Shown here piece by piece: positions 24,395 through 36,639 of a stretch of 64,000 nucleotides of DNA. This DNA is from Dermanyssus gallinae. Its lineage: Eukaryota > Arthropoda > Arachnida > Mesostigmata > Dermanyssidae. The translations under genes were made by a program, and so were the position numbers. The DNA lies in assembly GCA_003439945.1 (NCBI GenBank), contig QVRM01005976.1, forward strand, positions 186,001-250,000. Reading direction: 5' to 3'. Each line of letters begins with the position of its first letter. Within the stretch, counting starts at the first letter, position 1. The notes beneath the pieces are model-generated. The model ran no database searches. It had not been told where the DNA came from and was given only the letters and a program-made list of their open reading frames with translations.

Positions 24395-25032
24395 AACCAT
24401 TACCAACAACGCCAGTGTGCCATGGAAGCGTGCCAGTCGAGGGCTTCTCCGAAATGGGAATAAGTAATACACTGGTCGTGTTCGGGCTGGCAATCCGGAT
24501 CATAGGCGTGCCAGGCGTTGCGAACGTCCGCGTTGTCATCGTTATCGACATTTCGATTGCATACCGCGGCCGCCACCGCCACCGCCGCCTTCACAAGCCA
24601 CGGTACGATTACTGACACCGACTGGATGACCATTGTGCTTCGGCGGCCATCACCAACAACACTGAAGGGTTTCAACCGCGCAACCGACCCGGCCGGTGTC
24701 GTTCGCACCGAGTCGAGCCAACCCCACACAATGCTTCCAAACGCGTCCGGGATGTAATTTCGCCAGCGTTGCCTGGCTGGCCGGGCTGGCTACGACGATT
24801 GTGCACATACCACGAGCGAGCAATAGGTGCATACGACTACCGCAACCACCGCACACTCCAGGCACAATCAAGCGTTCAACCGCGTGCGGGCGCGGCACGC
24901 ATTTGAGTCGAAACAAATTAGTACTCAAACAAAGCACTAGTGTGCATATTTCGTATTACAGGCGACAAACAAACGCATTCGAGTCAGGATTTGTCTGCGA
25001 ATCTCTCTCTCTCTCTACATGAAGCGTTCTTT
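24395..25032. other. No gene seen
   Basis: A GC-rich stretch with CCGCCGCCAC-type trinucleotides near 24565-24590 and a (CT)n run at about 25002-25014. No supportable coding feature. Confidence 0.4.
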
Positions 25033-25075
25033 TAATAATAATAATAATTATTATTATTATTATTATTATTATTAC
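25033..25075. repeat. (TTA)n microsatellite at SINE 3' side
   Basis: A TAA/TTA trinucleotide run of about 40 bp. It is the target of the SINE insertion and continues at 25261-25271 on the other side. Confidence 0.9.
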
Positions 25076-25260
25076 TAAAAGTAAAGTTTTCGGGCTGACC
25101 TTCAGCCAAGATTTAACGTCCACGGAACTGTTTTTCACATTGCTTCATAGACGGACCCCCATAAATACAAATGTGCAACGATGGGGCTCGAACTCGCGCA
25201 CCTATGTATCCCCTCCGGTCGCAAGGCGCAGACTTAATCCACCAAGCCGCCGGGCTCCAC
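25076..25260 (-). mobile_element. tRNA-derived SINE, family 1, copy 2
   Basis: Reverse-strand copy of the SINE at 14758-14971. Read on the minus strand it has GGCTTGGTGGATTAAGTCTG as the A-box region and GAGTTCGAGCCCC as the B-box. It continues through CTATGAAGCAATG and CGTGGACGTTAAATCTTGGC to a tail ending AAAACTTTACTTTTA. It is flanked by ATTATTATTAC at 25065-25075 and 25261-25271, so it inserted into an (ATT)n microsatellite that was duplicated. The Pol III boxes are close to consensus, but activity is unknown. Confidence 0.9.
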
Positions 25261-25316
25261 ATTATTATTACTTCTACTACTACTACTACTACTACTATTA
25301 GTACTGTTATTATCAA
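25261..25316. repeat. (ATT)n(CTA)n microsatellite
   Basis: The ATT continuation of the SINE target, followed by about seven CTA/ACT units. Confidence 0.9.
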
Positions 25317-26867
25317 TATCAGCATCTTTATCGCATATTATTAGGAGTACTGGATACTAGGATCGAGAATATCACGATAAGCTTGCGTTTTGGAAGCTTG
25401 CGCCACTATGCGTATATGGAACGAACACTGGAAAACCGAATCAAACTTGGCTTTTTGTACGCTGGACGCTGTTTATAGCACTGCCCGTAACCCGTAGAAA
25501 AGTAATCGAGCGACTTTGAGCTATTCGAAACCTGGCGGCCACAACAGCAACAACGATGAAAACACAAACAATCGCAGCAGCAACAACAACAACAACAAGT
25601 AAACCGTGACTGAATCAATCAGTGTGGGTGGCAAAATACATGATGCGGCAGCGCAGAAGGGGCCAAAAAGGGACACCCCACTCGCTTTTGCCGTCGCGTA
25701 TTGTGACCGACCCTACCTAATCCCGCGCAGCGTTGGCCGGCCGGCCACCTCTTCCTCCCAATAACAGAGGCGGCGGCGGCGTGTGTCTGTCTTTAGGCAT
25801 GAGGCGGCTTTAATGCGGCCGACGACCTATACAATAAACAACAACACCACCACCAGCAACACCAATAACAACAACCATATACACAACAACTGGCTGGTCT
25901 TGTCAGTTGTGCTGCACCGGCGGCTAATGTCATAGCAGCAACAACGACAACAACAACAACGGCGAGATGTCGCCCCGCCAATTAAACGGGGCAGACAGCA
26001 TTGTTGTGGTGGTGGTTGTTGTTGTTGTTCTTGACAGAGATGGTGAGAGAGAGAGAAAACGCGCGCGAGAGGGAAAGAGCGTAAAAAAGAAAGAAAATTA
26101 AAGACACTGTGGCCCACTGACTGACGACGGCACGCCACAGATACCGACTCAACGGAGGCCAGAAGCAAAAAGTCCGGATCTCCGTGCCTTTTCCTGCGAC
26201 CATTCAATCTCCTTCCTTGCCTTCTGTGTTACTCTCTCTCTCTATATATATATATATGCCTTTGCACCCACCTCTCAATGACCTAGGTCTCGGATCTCGG
26301 GGCCAGAGAGAAGACAACATAGTCTTCCACTGTCGAGCGTATCATACGGCGAGAAAAGCTTCAAGTTGCTTCGCATTGATTGTGAGCACTGCACCACGCT
26401 CATTACGACGATGCTCACGATAATGACAATGATGATAACGTGACAATGAGACAACAACAGCAACAACAACAACAGCGATCGCAGCGGCGGGCATAGCAAT
26501 GAACGTGTCTTATCTGTTCAACCAATCAAAGGTTCACTCGTCAACCCTGGTAGCACTCGCAAACAGCCTAGTGGTGGCAACAGGCTCGGTCACCAGCTCC
26601 TCAGCCAGTAAGGGACGAGTATAATGACTTTTGAGCTCAGAAACACCTACCTCCCAACGGTGCCTCGAGCTACCTATCTTGCTGCCAGCAAGGAAGCCAG
26701 AAAACAACCACCACCGAGCCATCAGCCCTGCAGCGGTCATATAAGAAGGCTGGCGTTCTCAATGGTTTATATATCCGATACTATTATCTCTATAATAATT
26801 GTTACACAAGCAATAACAATACTAACAATAGCAATGGGAAGATTGCATAGCGCTTAGTTGAACCAAT
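25317..26867. other. Trinucleotide-rich region without a recognised gene
   Basis: CAA/CAG-type runs lie at 25538-25602, 25838-25880, 25936-25962 and 26452-26478, with TTG-type runs at 26001-26032 and (TA)n at 26243-26257. Purine-rich GAGAGA stretches lie at 26042-26095. No coding region is supported. Confidence 0.45.
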
Positions 26868-26888
26868 TGTATATATATATATATATAT
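26868..26888. repeat. (TA)n abutting a long-inverted-repeat element
   Basis: About 20 bp of TA directly outside the left arm beginning at 26891. Confidence 0.9.
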
Positions 26889-27169
26889 CCCCATCAATGT
26901 TGGGTCATCCAATGTTGAAATTTAAAGACGTTGAGAAGTTGACGTTGCAGCTAAGCCGTCTCCTACGGTCTCTCTGGAACTCGCCATGGATCAAGAGACA
27001 AGTTTATGCCTAGACCTCACTAACTATCCCTATTTTTAAGTAAGAGCAGTTTTGTTATCCTCCGAGCAAATATAAAACTCCAAACTGCTTGAGTTTTTAC
27101 CTGCTATTGTAGACATTCACATTTCACTGATATGTACAAGGCTCGAGTTCCTATCAGAACTCGAGTCTT

Positions 27170-27173
<4 letters not shown>

Positions 27174-27202
<29 letters not shown>
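27174..27202. repeat. (TA)n microsatellite
   Basis: A TA tract inside the inverted-arm element, just inside the left arm. Confidence 0.95.
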
Positions 27203-27204
<2 letters not shown>

Positions 27205-27650
27205 GGGCATCCTTGAACCCCCGGGCCTCTGCTCGGAGGACGGCAGGCGTCCAGACGGGATGACACTCACACCATTCGACTGAGGCAAAATGCTGGTTTG
27301 GGATGCAACCGTTACCGACTCCCTAGTACCTTTTATGATCGGTGGCAACACATCCGAAGCTGGCTATGCAGCCCACCTTGCGCAGACGAGCCAGCTCAGG
27401 AAATACTCATCAATCGGGTATCCGCACAAAGTCTGCCCTCTCGCGTTTGAAACTTTGGGTGCTCCTGATGTTCAGACCAAGCAGATGATCCGCAAAGTAG
27501 GCACTTTGTTAAATCTGTCAACCGGTGATAGCAGATCGTCGTCCTTTTTTAAGCAACGTCTGGATCTTGACATACAACGTGAAAACGCGGCCTCCGTTCG
27601 AGGCACACTTCTGAAGTGGTCTCGGCCTGGCCTAAGCGAAACTTGCACGT
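27203..27650 (+). pseudogene. Retroelement-derived C-terminal coding fragment
   Basis: The plus strand reads [20 protein letters not shown], then a stop, then GKMLVWDATVTDSLVPF, AGYAAHLAQTSQLRKYSSI, PLAFETLGAPD and RLDLDIQRENAASVRGTLL. The pattern RPDG.TL.P...G..LVWD.T..D......AG.AA..A...K..KY...F.P...ETLG...QR...IQR.NA is one I know from the ends of many predicted reverse-transcriptase polyproteins in invertebrates. The precise element clade is uncertain. One in-frame stop near 27276 and missing upstream domains show it is a relic. It lies within the long-inverted-repeat element. Confidence 0.6.
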
Positions 27651-27666
27651 GATAATAATAATCTAG

Positions 27667-27667
27667 C

Positions 27668-27700
<33 letters not shown>
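27667..27700. repeat. (TA)n microsatellite
   Basis: A TA tract of about 32 bp. Confidence 0.95.
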
Positions 27701-27703
<3 letters not shown>

Positions 27704-28621
27704 AAAATGTTATACTTGTACATATTTTCACTGTTATTATTTACATTTCCGTGAAGCTTATCCGCAGTTATCCGCCAGGCAAACATATGTCTAACGGCTA
27801 GACTGCCTCCTTTGCCACAACTTTTGGCAAAACGTATACTCCACTACGGACGCGGTTGAGCATACGATTAAAACCCTCGTCATCCATTACTATCTTTAGT
27901 CATACTACGTTATCTTGCCTGTCGAATGATTCTAAAAGTTGTAAGTGATATCCTTACACTTTCTCACATCTCCTTTAAAAATAATCTGACGCATATATTT
28001 ATTTTTTTTTAACTTTTCGAAGTTTCGTTCACAATCCTGCTTAGCCAGGCAGGGTTTCGCACAGGGTCTGCATATCGTATAACAGACAGTGCATACGTAT
28101 TAAATAATTTAATATACATTTTCGGTCACTTTATTGATGAAACTGCACATTATCTAGTTAGCGTGTCTTTTAGCAACTTTCATTACATATTTGGAATATT
28201 TCACTCCACATTCGGAAGGTCCAGAGAGATCGTTGCTTGCCTTAAAATTATGTTTGATGTTGAAAAATGCCTTAAAATTGTAATTGCTTTCTCGAAATCG
28301 TTACTTGCAATCTTCCCTTTTAACGGCAGTGAGAGGGTCGCAGATGACGCCGATGTGAAACGTGATTGCTGATAGGAACTCGAGTCCTTGCACATCTCAG
28401 TGAAAATTTGTCGTCCACAATAGTAGGTAAAAACTCAAGCAGTTTGGAGTACATTCGCTCGTATGGCCTTCACTAAAAAATAGGAACCAGTTAGTGAGGT
28501 CTAGGCATAGACTAGTTTTACCATGCTGATGCATGGCGAATTCCAGAGAGACCGTAGGAGGTTTAGCTGCAACGTCAACGTCGACTTTAAATTTCAACAT
28601 CGGATGACCCAACCTTGATGG

Positions 28622-29641
28622 TCCATTCGTTTTTTCAACGATTCACTATCGTCGCTACATGATAATAATAATAAGTCGAGTATGTATAATACGAAACGAG
28701 TCTCGCAAACGCAACGTGTCTCTTTCCTGGATAGCTCATTATCTCACATTCATGCACTGAGACAGGTCAAATCTTTCCACCAACTAATCGGGCAGTTTGT
28801 TGTCTATCTACTTGTTCTAAATGTATTATCACCTGATAAAATAAATGTATAAAAATTACGCTAATTAAGCTAAGAATGTGGATATAATTTGCGTTTCACT
28901 AGTTTGCTACTACCGATAATGTCTGTTATTTTGACGTACTATCAGAGTTTATACGAAAGTTGTATTAACAACAAGTTGTATTTGCACCGCACGGAATGCA
29001 TGTGTTTGTTACTTGGCTCGTGAAAGCCCTTAATTCGACAGACTGTGTGCCACTACTCGTCCTATACTACAATATTTATATTTGTCGTGCTCTCCCACTC
29101 TGAGTTTAGCATTGCCCCTACGGTGTAAAATTCTGGATCAATGTCAGCTTTTTTCCTCACATTGCTCAGTGAACTGAAATTACGGCGGATTCTCTGGAAG
29201 TGCGAGCTGCTTTTTCATCGGTTGTTTGAAGAGGTGAGTATTGGCTAGAAAATAAGCAAGACGGTTATATGCGGAAATGTGTAAACCTCATACAAGCTTT
29301 CAGAAGTGCAGGGTTTACGCGGTCAAATTGTATTATTGGATGTTGCAGTGTTGCTGGATACGAGACGCAAATTTGAAGCTTAAATGACGCTCGAAGAACG
29401 CTTATATGACGCTTATTATATAGCTGAACGCCGTATAAAGCAATCGTGTAATTTTCATGTCAAAAAAGACTAGCGCTGTATTGAGTAAACGCATTTGCTG
29501 ACATTGATGTGTATTTAATCTTTTCTTTCGCTTTCTTCTTTAATTTTTATAGATTTTATGTGCGCAGCAAAGGTTTTGGCGGAGGCGTCAATATGATGCT
29601 TAGGCGTGTAAATGTATTTACAAAGTGTAGCTCCTGCCCAG

Positions 29642-29647
<6 letters not shown>
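28622..29647. other. No gene seen
   Basis: About 1 kb of AT-rich DNA with short frames and no recognisable feature. Confidence 0.45.
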
Positions 29648-29697
<50 letters not shown>

Positions 29698-29720
29698 CAG
29701 AGAGAGAAGATGAGAGAGAT
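29648..29720. repeat. (TA)n followed by GA-rich tract
   Basis: About 45 bp of TA followed by GAGACAGAGAGAGA and related purine-rich sequence. Confidence 0.95.
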
Positions 29721-29888
29721 GCGCGCGTGTGCATATATAGTGCATATATAGTGCAAGTCGTACGATGCTCACCTATGACGGAGATGAGAGAAGCACAGAG
29801 AAGCCAGGAGGCGAAGGCCCGGCGAAGAGGCTGGTGGTAGTTAATGTCTAGTGGACACATTTCAGCAGAGAACAGGGGTTGCTCTGCA

Positions 29889-29950
29889 CCACTTCTGCAC
29901 ACTCACACACAAACACACACACACACACACCCACCCACCCACCCACAGAG
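29889..29950. repeat. (CA)n and (CCCA)n microsatellite
   Basis: A CACACA run followed by CCACCCACCCACCCAC. It gives Thr-His and Pro-rich spurious frames. Confidence 0.9.
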
Positions 29951-32900
29951 AGAAATATACACAAGCACACCCGCACACCCACAAATATTAACAGCCACAC
30001 AATATATACACGAACGCACGGCGGCACACTTGTCGCTGGTCACGTTTGTCGCGTGTCCGTCGCTTCCTTATCTTCTTCCTTTTCTTGTTCTTCTTCTTCT
30101 TCTCTAACCGAGAATTGGGCTTCCTATCTAAGCCAGCATGCAGCCGCTACGTAGTAATTCTTTCTGACGCCGCAGGTGACAACAAAAGCAATACACGTGC
30201 TGCGGCCAGCCACCCGCAACCAACTAAAACTAAACCATTGCCATTGTCATATCGCCGAAGATGAACAGATGGACAAGCAGGTGATAGATAGAAAGATTGA
30301 CTGATTGATTGATTGATTGAGTGCTGCCGTTGCGTGCTTTGCTGCTCCGATGTTTCGACCTCCACCTCGTCAGACTTCGGCGGCCGATCCGCCAATTCCT
30401 TCTGCTACTCCTCGCCTCCCCCTCTCACTCAGCCGCGCTTTCGCTTTGGCTTTCTTCCTTCCTTCCTTCCTTTCTATCTTTCTTCTTTCTTGTTCTTGAG
30501 TTCTCGTCTGTGGTTCCGTGTGGCTTTCCGTGTGGCTTTCCGTGTACTCTGGTCGAGCGAGGTCGACAAGCGCCCCAGGGGAGGACAGGGTCAGACAAAG
30601 TCCGGCTTCTATCCGGAATACACAGACAGAAGACCCTACCTACGTCGGTCGGTCTGGCCGCCCCCGACACCAACGCCCCCGGCGTTGGGACCCCGCCGTC
30701 GCTTCTGTTATCGGCTGCTGCACTCTCGGTCGGTCGCGGTCCCGAGTCTATTGTCCACGAGGCGATCGTCGTTTCAAGCTGGCTACTCACAGATTCGGCT
30801 CCCAGGCGCGTGTTGTTCGCGTTATGCTACCAGCCAAAACAACGAATTTTGTGGCCTTACAACCCAACACACAGCTTTGCGAGGTTCCCCGCGAAAGTCG
30901 GGTAGGTGCTGTCGGCCGCGTGCTGGCGTCGAGCGTGCCCGGTAACTACCGCAAGCGGCAGCAACGGCGGCGTCGTTAGCGATAACGGTAGCGACACGTG
31001 TTGCAGAAGTCGTATCCTATATCGAACTATCCATACATGTATGTAAGCAGCAGTAGCAGCTAAAACAACAGATGCCCGAAGGAGAACGCGGGGGGGGGGG
31101 GGGCGTTTTTTTTTCCGTTCTCTTCTTCGCCGCGCCGCTTTTTCCGCCCCTTTAACGCTTTGAGTGTGAGGGTGAGTCGCTGGATGAACGTTGACTTCGG
31201 GACGAGGCTTGTTGTTGGTTCTTCTTTGCTACGACCATCACCATACGAGACGTGGCCGCCACCGACGACTACGATGGAGACAATTATGATGACAAAAACA
31301 AAACAGCAGCAGCACCACCACCACCACCACCATCACCAACTGTATGTAGGTTGTGACATAAACCGTACTGAGTGTGCGTGGAGTTGTGACAGCAACAACT
31401 ATTGCACCAACAACAGAAAAAGCAGCTGCAGAAAATTCAGGTGTATAGCCAGGTGCAGAGAGCGCAGAAGCAGCAACAGCGGCAGAAAGACGCGCGAACG
31501 ACCCGGATCGGAGGATGGGCAGCAACGAAAGCCGTCCGGAATCGAAAGGTGGCCGTTCCAAACTAGTGTTGTCAAGCCTCAGGCGGGATCGCCTTAGGCA
31601 CCCAGGCGCCCCTGGCCGACATGCGTGAGTCGGTGGTGATTGCAAGCTTCATGCTTGATGAAGAGATACGACGGCAACGCCTTTTACCACTTCTTCACCC
31701 TCTGCTGCTGCTGCTGCTACTGCTGCTGCCGCTAACGATGACTTGCTGCCGATGTCTGATGTTGAACTAATGATAGTCTTGACGACGACGACGACGAGAT
31801 TAGAGAGATCAATGGAGATGGTGACGGCCGGCACAACGGCAAAATAACAACGACAGCCACGCTCGATAATGACGAAGTGTTTGACTGAGGATTAGGAAAT
31901 CTCCACGAAAATCCCCGCTCTTCTTCGTTGTCTCCCGAAAGAGAGAGGTGCTCATGAGCGTCGAACATGAGGATCCTACGTGGTGTACGTCCGCGCACGT
32001 CTATACGCCTCCCACGTTCCAGAAAAACGTGTTTGTAGTAATTGTTGTTGTTGTTGTTGTTGTTGTTGCTGTTTTGCTACTGTTAGTGTTGTTATTGTTG
32101 TTCCTGTTGTTGTTACTGGCTACACACGTGTGTAAACTTCTCTCGATCTATACATATACGGTGAGATGAAGGAGGACGTTCAAGCTAATTGTGATACAGC
32201 AGAAATTAGCATGGTTGTTCCAGTTGCCTTCAGGTGCCTCGTGAGATTCAACCAAATGGTTGCTGTCATTGTTGTTGAGTTTCTTGTTCTTATTGTCGTT
32301 GATGTTGTTGTTGTTGTTGTTGCTGCGGCTGCTGCTGCTGCTGTTGTTGTGCTTATGCTTTCTACGTTTCGTTGCGCTACGTTCTTGAAGAAATCCTCAT
32401 GATTGTTGTCATCATATTACGATTACGAATATCTTCTAGCATGTCAGTTCGCTGTTTTTTGTCTCGCTGGGCATCTGCTGCTTGTGTATGGTGCGTGGTG
32501 CATGCGCCTATAAACATATAGACCCTCAGGCGCTTAGTCCGAAACTCTGCTCCGTCTCCGTGGACCAGCGAGCTTGGCCATATAGAGAGAGCGACTTGCT
32601 AGTAAGTAGTACCAAGAGAAGCCTAATAGTTATAATTGGTGAATGCCGTCGTCGTTGTTGTTGTCATTGTTGTATGTTGCCCAACGGCAATGGTGACCCC
32701 CAAACAGCGCGCTCCGTATCGTTGGGTCATTCGTTCCTTTCCTGTTCTATGCTTGTCCCTGTTTCGTTGCCGTCTGTGCCGTCGTCTCGTAACTCCAGCA
32801 CTTGGAACTTGCCAGGGAGGGTCTCGAGAGGCTTTCGGTAGACTGCTCACGCTAGCCGCTAGATAGCTTCTACGACAACTTCAGCTAAAACTTCTGCTGC

Positions 32901-34186
32901 TGCTGCTGTTTCTTCTGCTTCTGCTGTGTTTCGCTTCTTCGATTTGATTTGATTTGACTCGCCTCGCCTCGACCAGGGCTGTCGTCGAACGGCCAGGGTT
33001 CACGGCTCACGGAGACTGCGCACGCTTCTGATTTTACCGCCACGACCTCGTTATCTCATAGCTGACCGCTGGTGCTACAGCTGCATGCTGCTAGCAGTCA
33101 CTACTAGGATTCCTACTACTACTACTACTACCGCTACTACGATAGAATACGATACGATCGAAAATCCTATTGCCAGTTAGTTCTTCAACGCGAAGCCAGA
33201 GGCTCTATTACTCCGTCGGATGTCGACGTCACCCGTTCGTCCACACGCCGATGCAATTCGCGTATGTCTGCACCGCTTCGAAATGCGGCGATCAAACGTC
33301 GCCGCTGCCGTCGCCGCTGCCGCCGCCGTTATTGACCGGCGGTTGTGTGCGATCGGCGGCAAGCGCAAAATTGAGATCGACCTGAACTGTAGGGTGTGAC
33401 AGCGTAGAGCAGCGAGTGACCGAACTTTACCGGCGACGATGGTTGCTGCTGCTGCTGCTGTTGCTTCAACTTTACTAGTTTCCGCTTCCGGAGCATCCAG
33501 GGCAGCAGACAGCTGATGCCAATAGTTGTAGTGACAGTGACAGTGACCACGATGACGACGACGACGATGATGATGATGATAATAACAACAACAACGTTGA
33601 TGCCGATGGTAGAGCCATCGATGTTGCATGAAGTCGTCTCCGACGCATCGTGCTCGTGCCAGTGTCGTTGTACAGGGTGCACAGTAGGTGTGGACGACCA
33701 GTGTCGCAAATGGTAGTGTAGCGATGCCGGCAACAGCAACAGCAGCAGCAGTAGTAGCAATATGAATGCACCACGTATTAAGCACGCATTCTCAATCTCA
33801 ACCGAACCTCAGTGAGCACCTCACACGAGCAACTGACTGCTCCACACTACATACGAGAAATGAACAATACTCCGCATCTGAGCACACAAACACACAGGCA
33901 CACAACATAAACGAACAACTCAATTAGGCTGGCTGGCTGGCTGGCTGACAGCAGATGCAGCAGCAGCAGTTAGCTGACGGCACGCGTCGCGATCAACAAT
34001 CGCTGCACCGCGGACACAACGACACCCGCACCGAACCGAACGAAACCACGGAGGTCGGCCACACACAGATTAAGGCGCCTTTCTCGCGCGCCCGCTGGTA
34101 TTGCCGCCTGGTGCAAGCTTTACGGCCGTAGTTGGCTGAGGTCGCCCCGTCGCGTCACGCGCCGCGATGTCAAACTGCCTCGACGC

Positions 34187-34224
<38 letters not shown>

Positions 34225-36481
34225 GGCACATGAGAGAACGAAACGCTGATTCAAGCCTGGTGGTCTCTCTCTCTCTCAGCTGGTAGAGGAGTCCGCAAGA
34301 AACCCGACTTGCGCTGTCACAGGGCGCCGCTGTCTGCTACGTGCTGCGTGCTGAGGTACATAGCGAGATAGATGTATCCGATGGCGATGAACGAACAAGA
34401 CAATAAAGAGAGAAACGACGTTGACGGCAATGTGACGTTAGAAAGTAACAAACGAGCACATTAGTTGATTGAATTGATATACGCGCCGGTGGTGGTGGCG
34501 ACGGCGGTAGCGGTGGTCACGATGTGTTGGTTCCGACGCCGCCTGTTCGAGCTAGGAGGCGCGTATCAAGGTGGTACCATGAGCAACGGCTCATGAACAA
34601 CACGGTTGCCGTATCTGGCGTGACGCCCTCGCTGCGGGGGGTGGTGGTGGCGGTCGCCGCGGCGGCAGGCCGGGCGGGGGGATGAAGGGATGGATGGCGG
34701 GGGGTGCTACTGTTTTTGACCCTGCTGTTCTTCACTTCAGGACACTACAGTCGTCCGTTGTTGAGCGGTTGTACGGCGGTAAACTCATGCTGGAGGAGTC
34801 ACTGTCACAAGAGCCGCCGTCGCTGCTGCTGCAGCTGCCGCTGGTTGATGATGAGTTTGTCGTTGATTCGACGACGTTCGTGGTCGCGCTGCGACTCACC
34901 GCCCTAGCCATTTCTGGCTGTCGGGCGGGCGGAACAAAAGAGCGCTCCAACGCTCAGACTGGGCGTCTCGGTACTCGGTGGTACTGTGGTGATTCGATTC
35001 GACCCGCCTCCCCGCCTTGTAGCGTCTTCCGGCCGTCAGCCTACCTATGACAATTCCTGTAGCCAGCCAGCCAGCTAGCCAGTCAACCAGTCAGCACGTC
35101 TGGGCCGCTTTGTCAAAATCCGAACCTGTCGAGCGTTGGGCGTTCAGAGGGCGGCGATCCTTCTCTGATAGCCACCCTACGACAAACACAGCACGGCCCG
35201 CAGCAGCAGCAGCAACAGTAACAACAACCACAACAACAAGCCAGCCCGGAGACCCCGACTCGTTACGGGCCCGGAGGCTCACCACCACCAGCATTCAGAG
35301 AGCAGCACATTTTGCTGCTGTTGCTGCTTTCAGCTCGTGGGCTTCTGCTATTCTGTGCTCGGAAAAGAAGCTGTCCGAACCGTCGTGGCCGTAAATAACA
35401 GTAACAATCGTAGTTGTTCCAATTATTTGACCACCGTCGTCGTCGTCGTAGTAGTAGTAGTAGAAGATCATTGATCGTTGATTGTAATCATCGGCCAGCC
35501 AAGCCGGGTCAATGTCAGCCAATCGTGGTCGTGGTGGTGGCTCTGTTCTTCTTCTTCTCCTTGTTCCTCAACGTAGCTGCTGCTGCTACTGCTATCGCTT
35601 CGAGGCACGTCGTCCGGCCCCAGGCCGTCGATTGCACGTTTGGGGTAGCTGATAGAGGATCGAGCGTGGCAGCATGGGGTTGCGGGCCCGGGGCTGACCC
35701 TGCAACGCCTGGCCACCTCGCTCATCACATGTACGCACACACAGAGACGGCGACGACGACGACACCGCACAATGCGCTGTGCTGCTGCTGCTGCTGCTCT
35801 GCTCTGCTTGGCTCCTCGGCTCTGCTGTGCTCTGCTCTACTCAAGTGACTCAATGGGCGAAGAGTTGTTGTTGACCTGCTTCACTGCCCCACACCTTCGT
35901 TGTGCGTTCGCGCGCACCTCGGCCAGCAAGAGGACGAAGAGTAAGTGGAGAAACGATGACGACGACGACGACAGCAGCAGCACCACCAACTGCAGCACCC
36001 CAAGTATCAACCCCAAGCAACATCAACACCAGCCCCGACACCAGCCAGCCCCAACACTAACCAACCAACACCAAAAGCACGTCCTAGTAGCTGTCCACTT
36101 CCACTAGGACAGCTCGCATGTACTCACGCAACACCCAACCGGCTGGCTCGGATGTCGTGTTTGTTCACTCGTCTCGAGCTCGAGTCTTTCAAACTGCTGC
36201 TGCTGCAGGGCTGCTGCTACGACGACGACGACGACTACAACATTTAGTACGACGACTACAACTATGACTACTACCAGTATTGTGACTACTGCTACGATAT
36301 TACCACTTCTGCTACTGCTCGCAGCGACGGCGGCGGCTGCTGGTGCTGCTGCTGTTGGCGGCTCAAATTGGGCCACCACCACCACCGCTACAACCAACAC
36401 ACTCTGTTGTTTAAGAGAGGATGCAGAGAGTGGTCTGGCGAGTCTGGCGCATGCCCAGAACGTCCGTTCCGAAAGGGCCAC
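29951..36481. other. GC-rich, simple-repeat-dominated domain, no recognised gene
   Basis: This 6.5-kb stretch is dense in imperfect trinucleotides: CAC at about 31308-31335, CTG at 31700-31735, TTG at 32039-32125 and 32270-32350, CTG at 32897-32925, CAG/GAC at 33430-33600 and CAG at 33730-33765. It also has a G14 run at 31090-31103 and (GA)n at 34190-34220. Its longest frames, such as 30313-30945 (+) and 33177-33785 (-), have no domain I recognise and follow the local base bias. It could be intronic or UTR DNA of a large gene, but I found no exon I can defend. Confidence 0.45.
34190..34220. repeat. (GA)n microsatellite
   Basis: A pure GA tract of about 30 bp, one strand all purine. A short CT run at 34264-34278 is its complement. 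Confidence 0.95.
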
Positions 36482-36496
36482 CCGCTAGAGGGCGCT
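36482..36496 (+). promoter_or_regulatory. CTCF-like binding motif
   Basis: CCGCTAGAGGGCGCT matches the CTCF core CCASYAGRKGGCRSY at 14 of 15 positions (G for A at position 3). It sits in a GC-rich segment that also has GGCGCCTCCGCCGGCGGCC-type palindromic sequence. Binding is unproven. Confidence 0.4.
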
Positions 36497-36639
36497 GCCG
36501 GCGGCGCCTCCGCCGGCGGCCTCCGTGCTTGGCGGGACCACGGGTGCTGCCGACGCGCCGGCGGCGGCGGTGGTGGTGGTGGCAGTCTTAGCCACCACCA
36601 TCGCGCTGCGTCCGCTTTTGCTGTTGCCGCTGCTGTTGT

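Larger units (their letters stand above)
26891..28621. mobile_element. 1.73-kb element with about 250-bp inverted arms
   Basis: The left arm (26891 to about 27150) and right arm (about 28370 to 28621) are reverse complements with roughly 80-85% identity by eye. Both start CCATCAA and continue GTTGGGTCATCC, ATGTTGAAATTTAAAG, GACGTTGCAGCTAA, CTCCTACGGTCTCTCTGGAA, TATGCCTAGACCTCACTAAC and TCCAAACTGCTTGAGTTTTT. They end at CTCGAGTTCCTATCAG. The interior (about 1.2 kb) holds a retroelement-like coding scrap at 27200-27650 and a (TA)n tract. I see no transposase. It could be a foldback-type or non-autonomous DNA transposon, or an inverted pair of one repeat family. No target-site duplication was evident. 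Confidence 0.8.

Noticed and set aside
30313..30945. A 210-codon plus-strand frame in the GC-rich domain
   Set aside because: Two overlapping frames are also open, the composition follows the local simple repeats, and no domain or splice pattern is recognisable.
33177..33785. A 202-codon minus-strand frame rich in Ala, His and Thr
   Set aside because: It is driven by GAC, CAT and CAG runs, with competing open frames on both strands.
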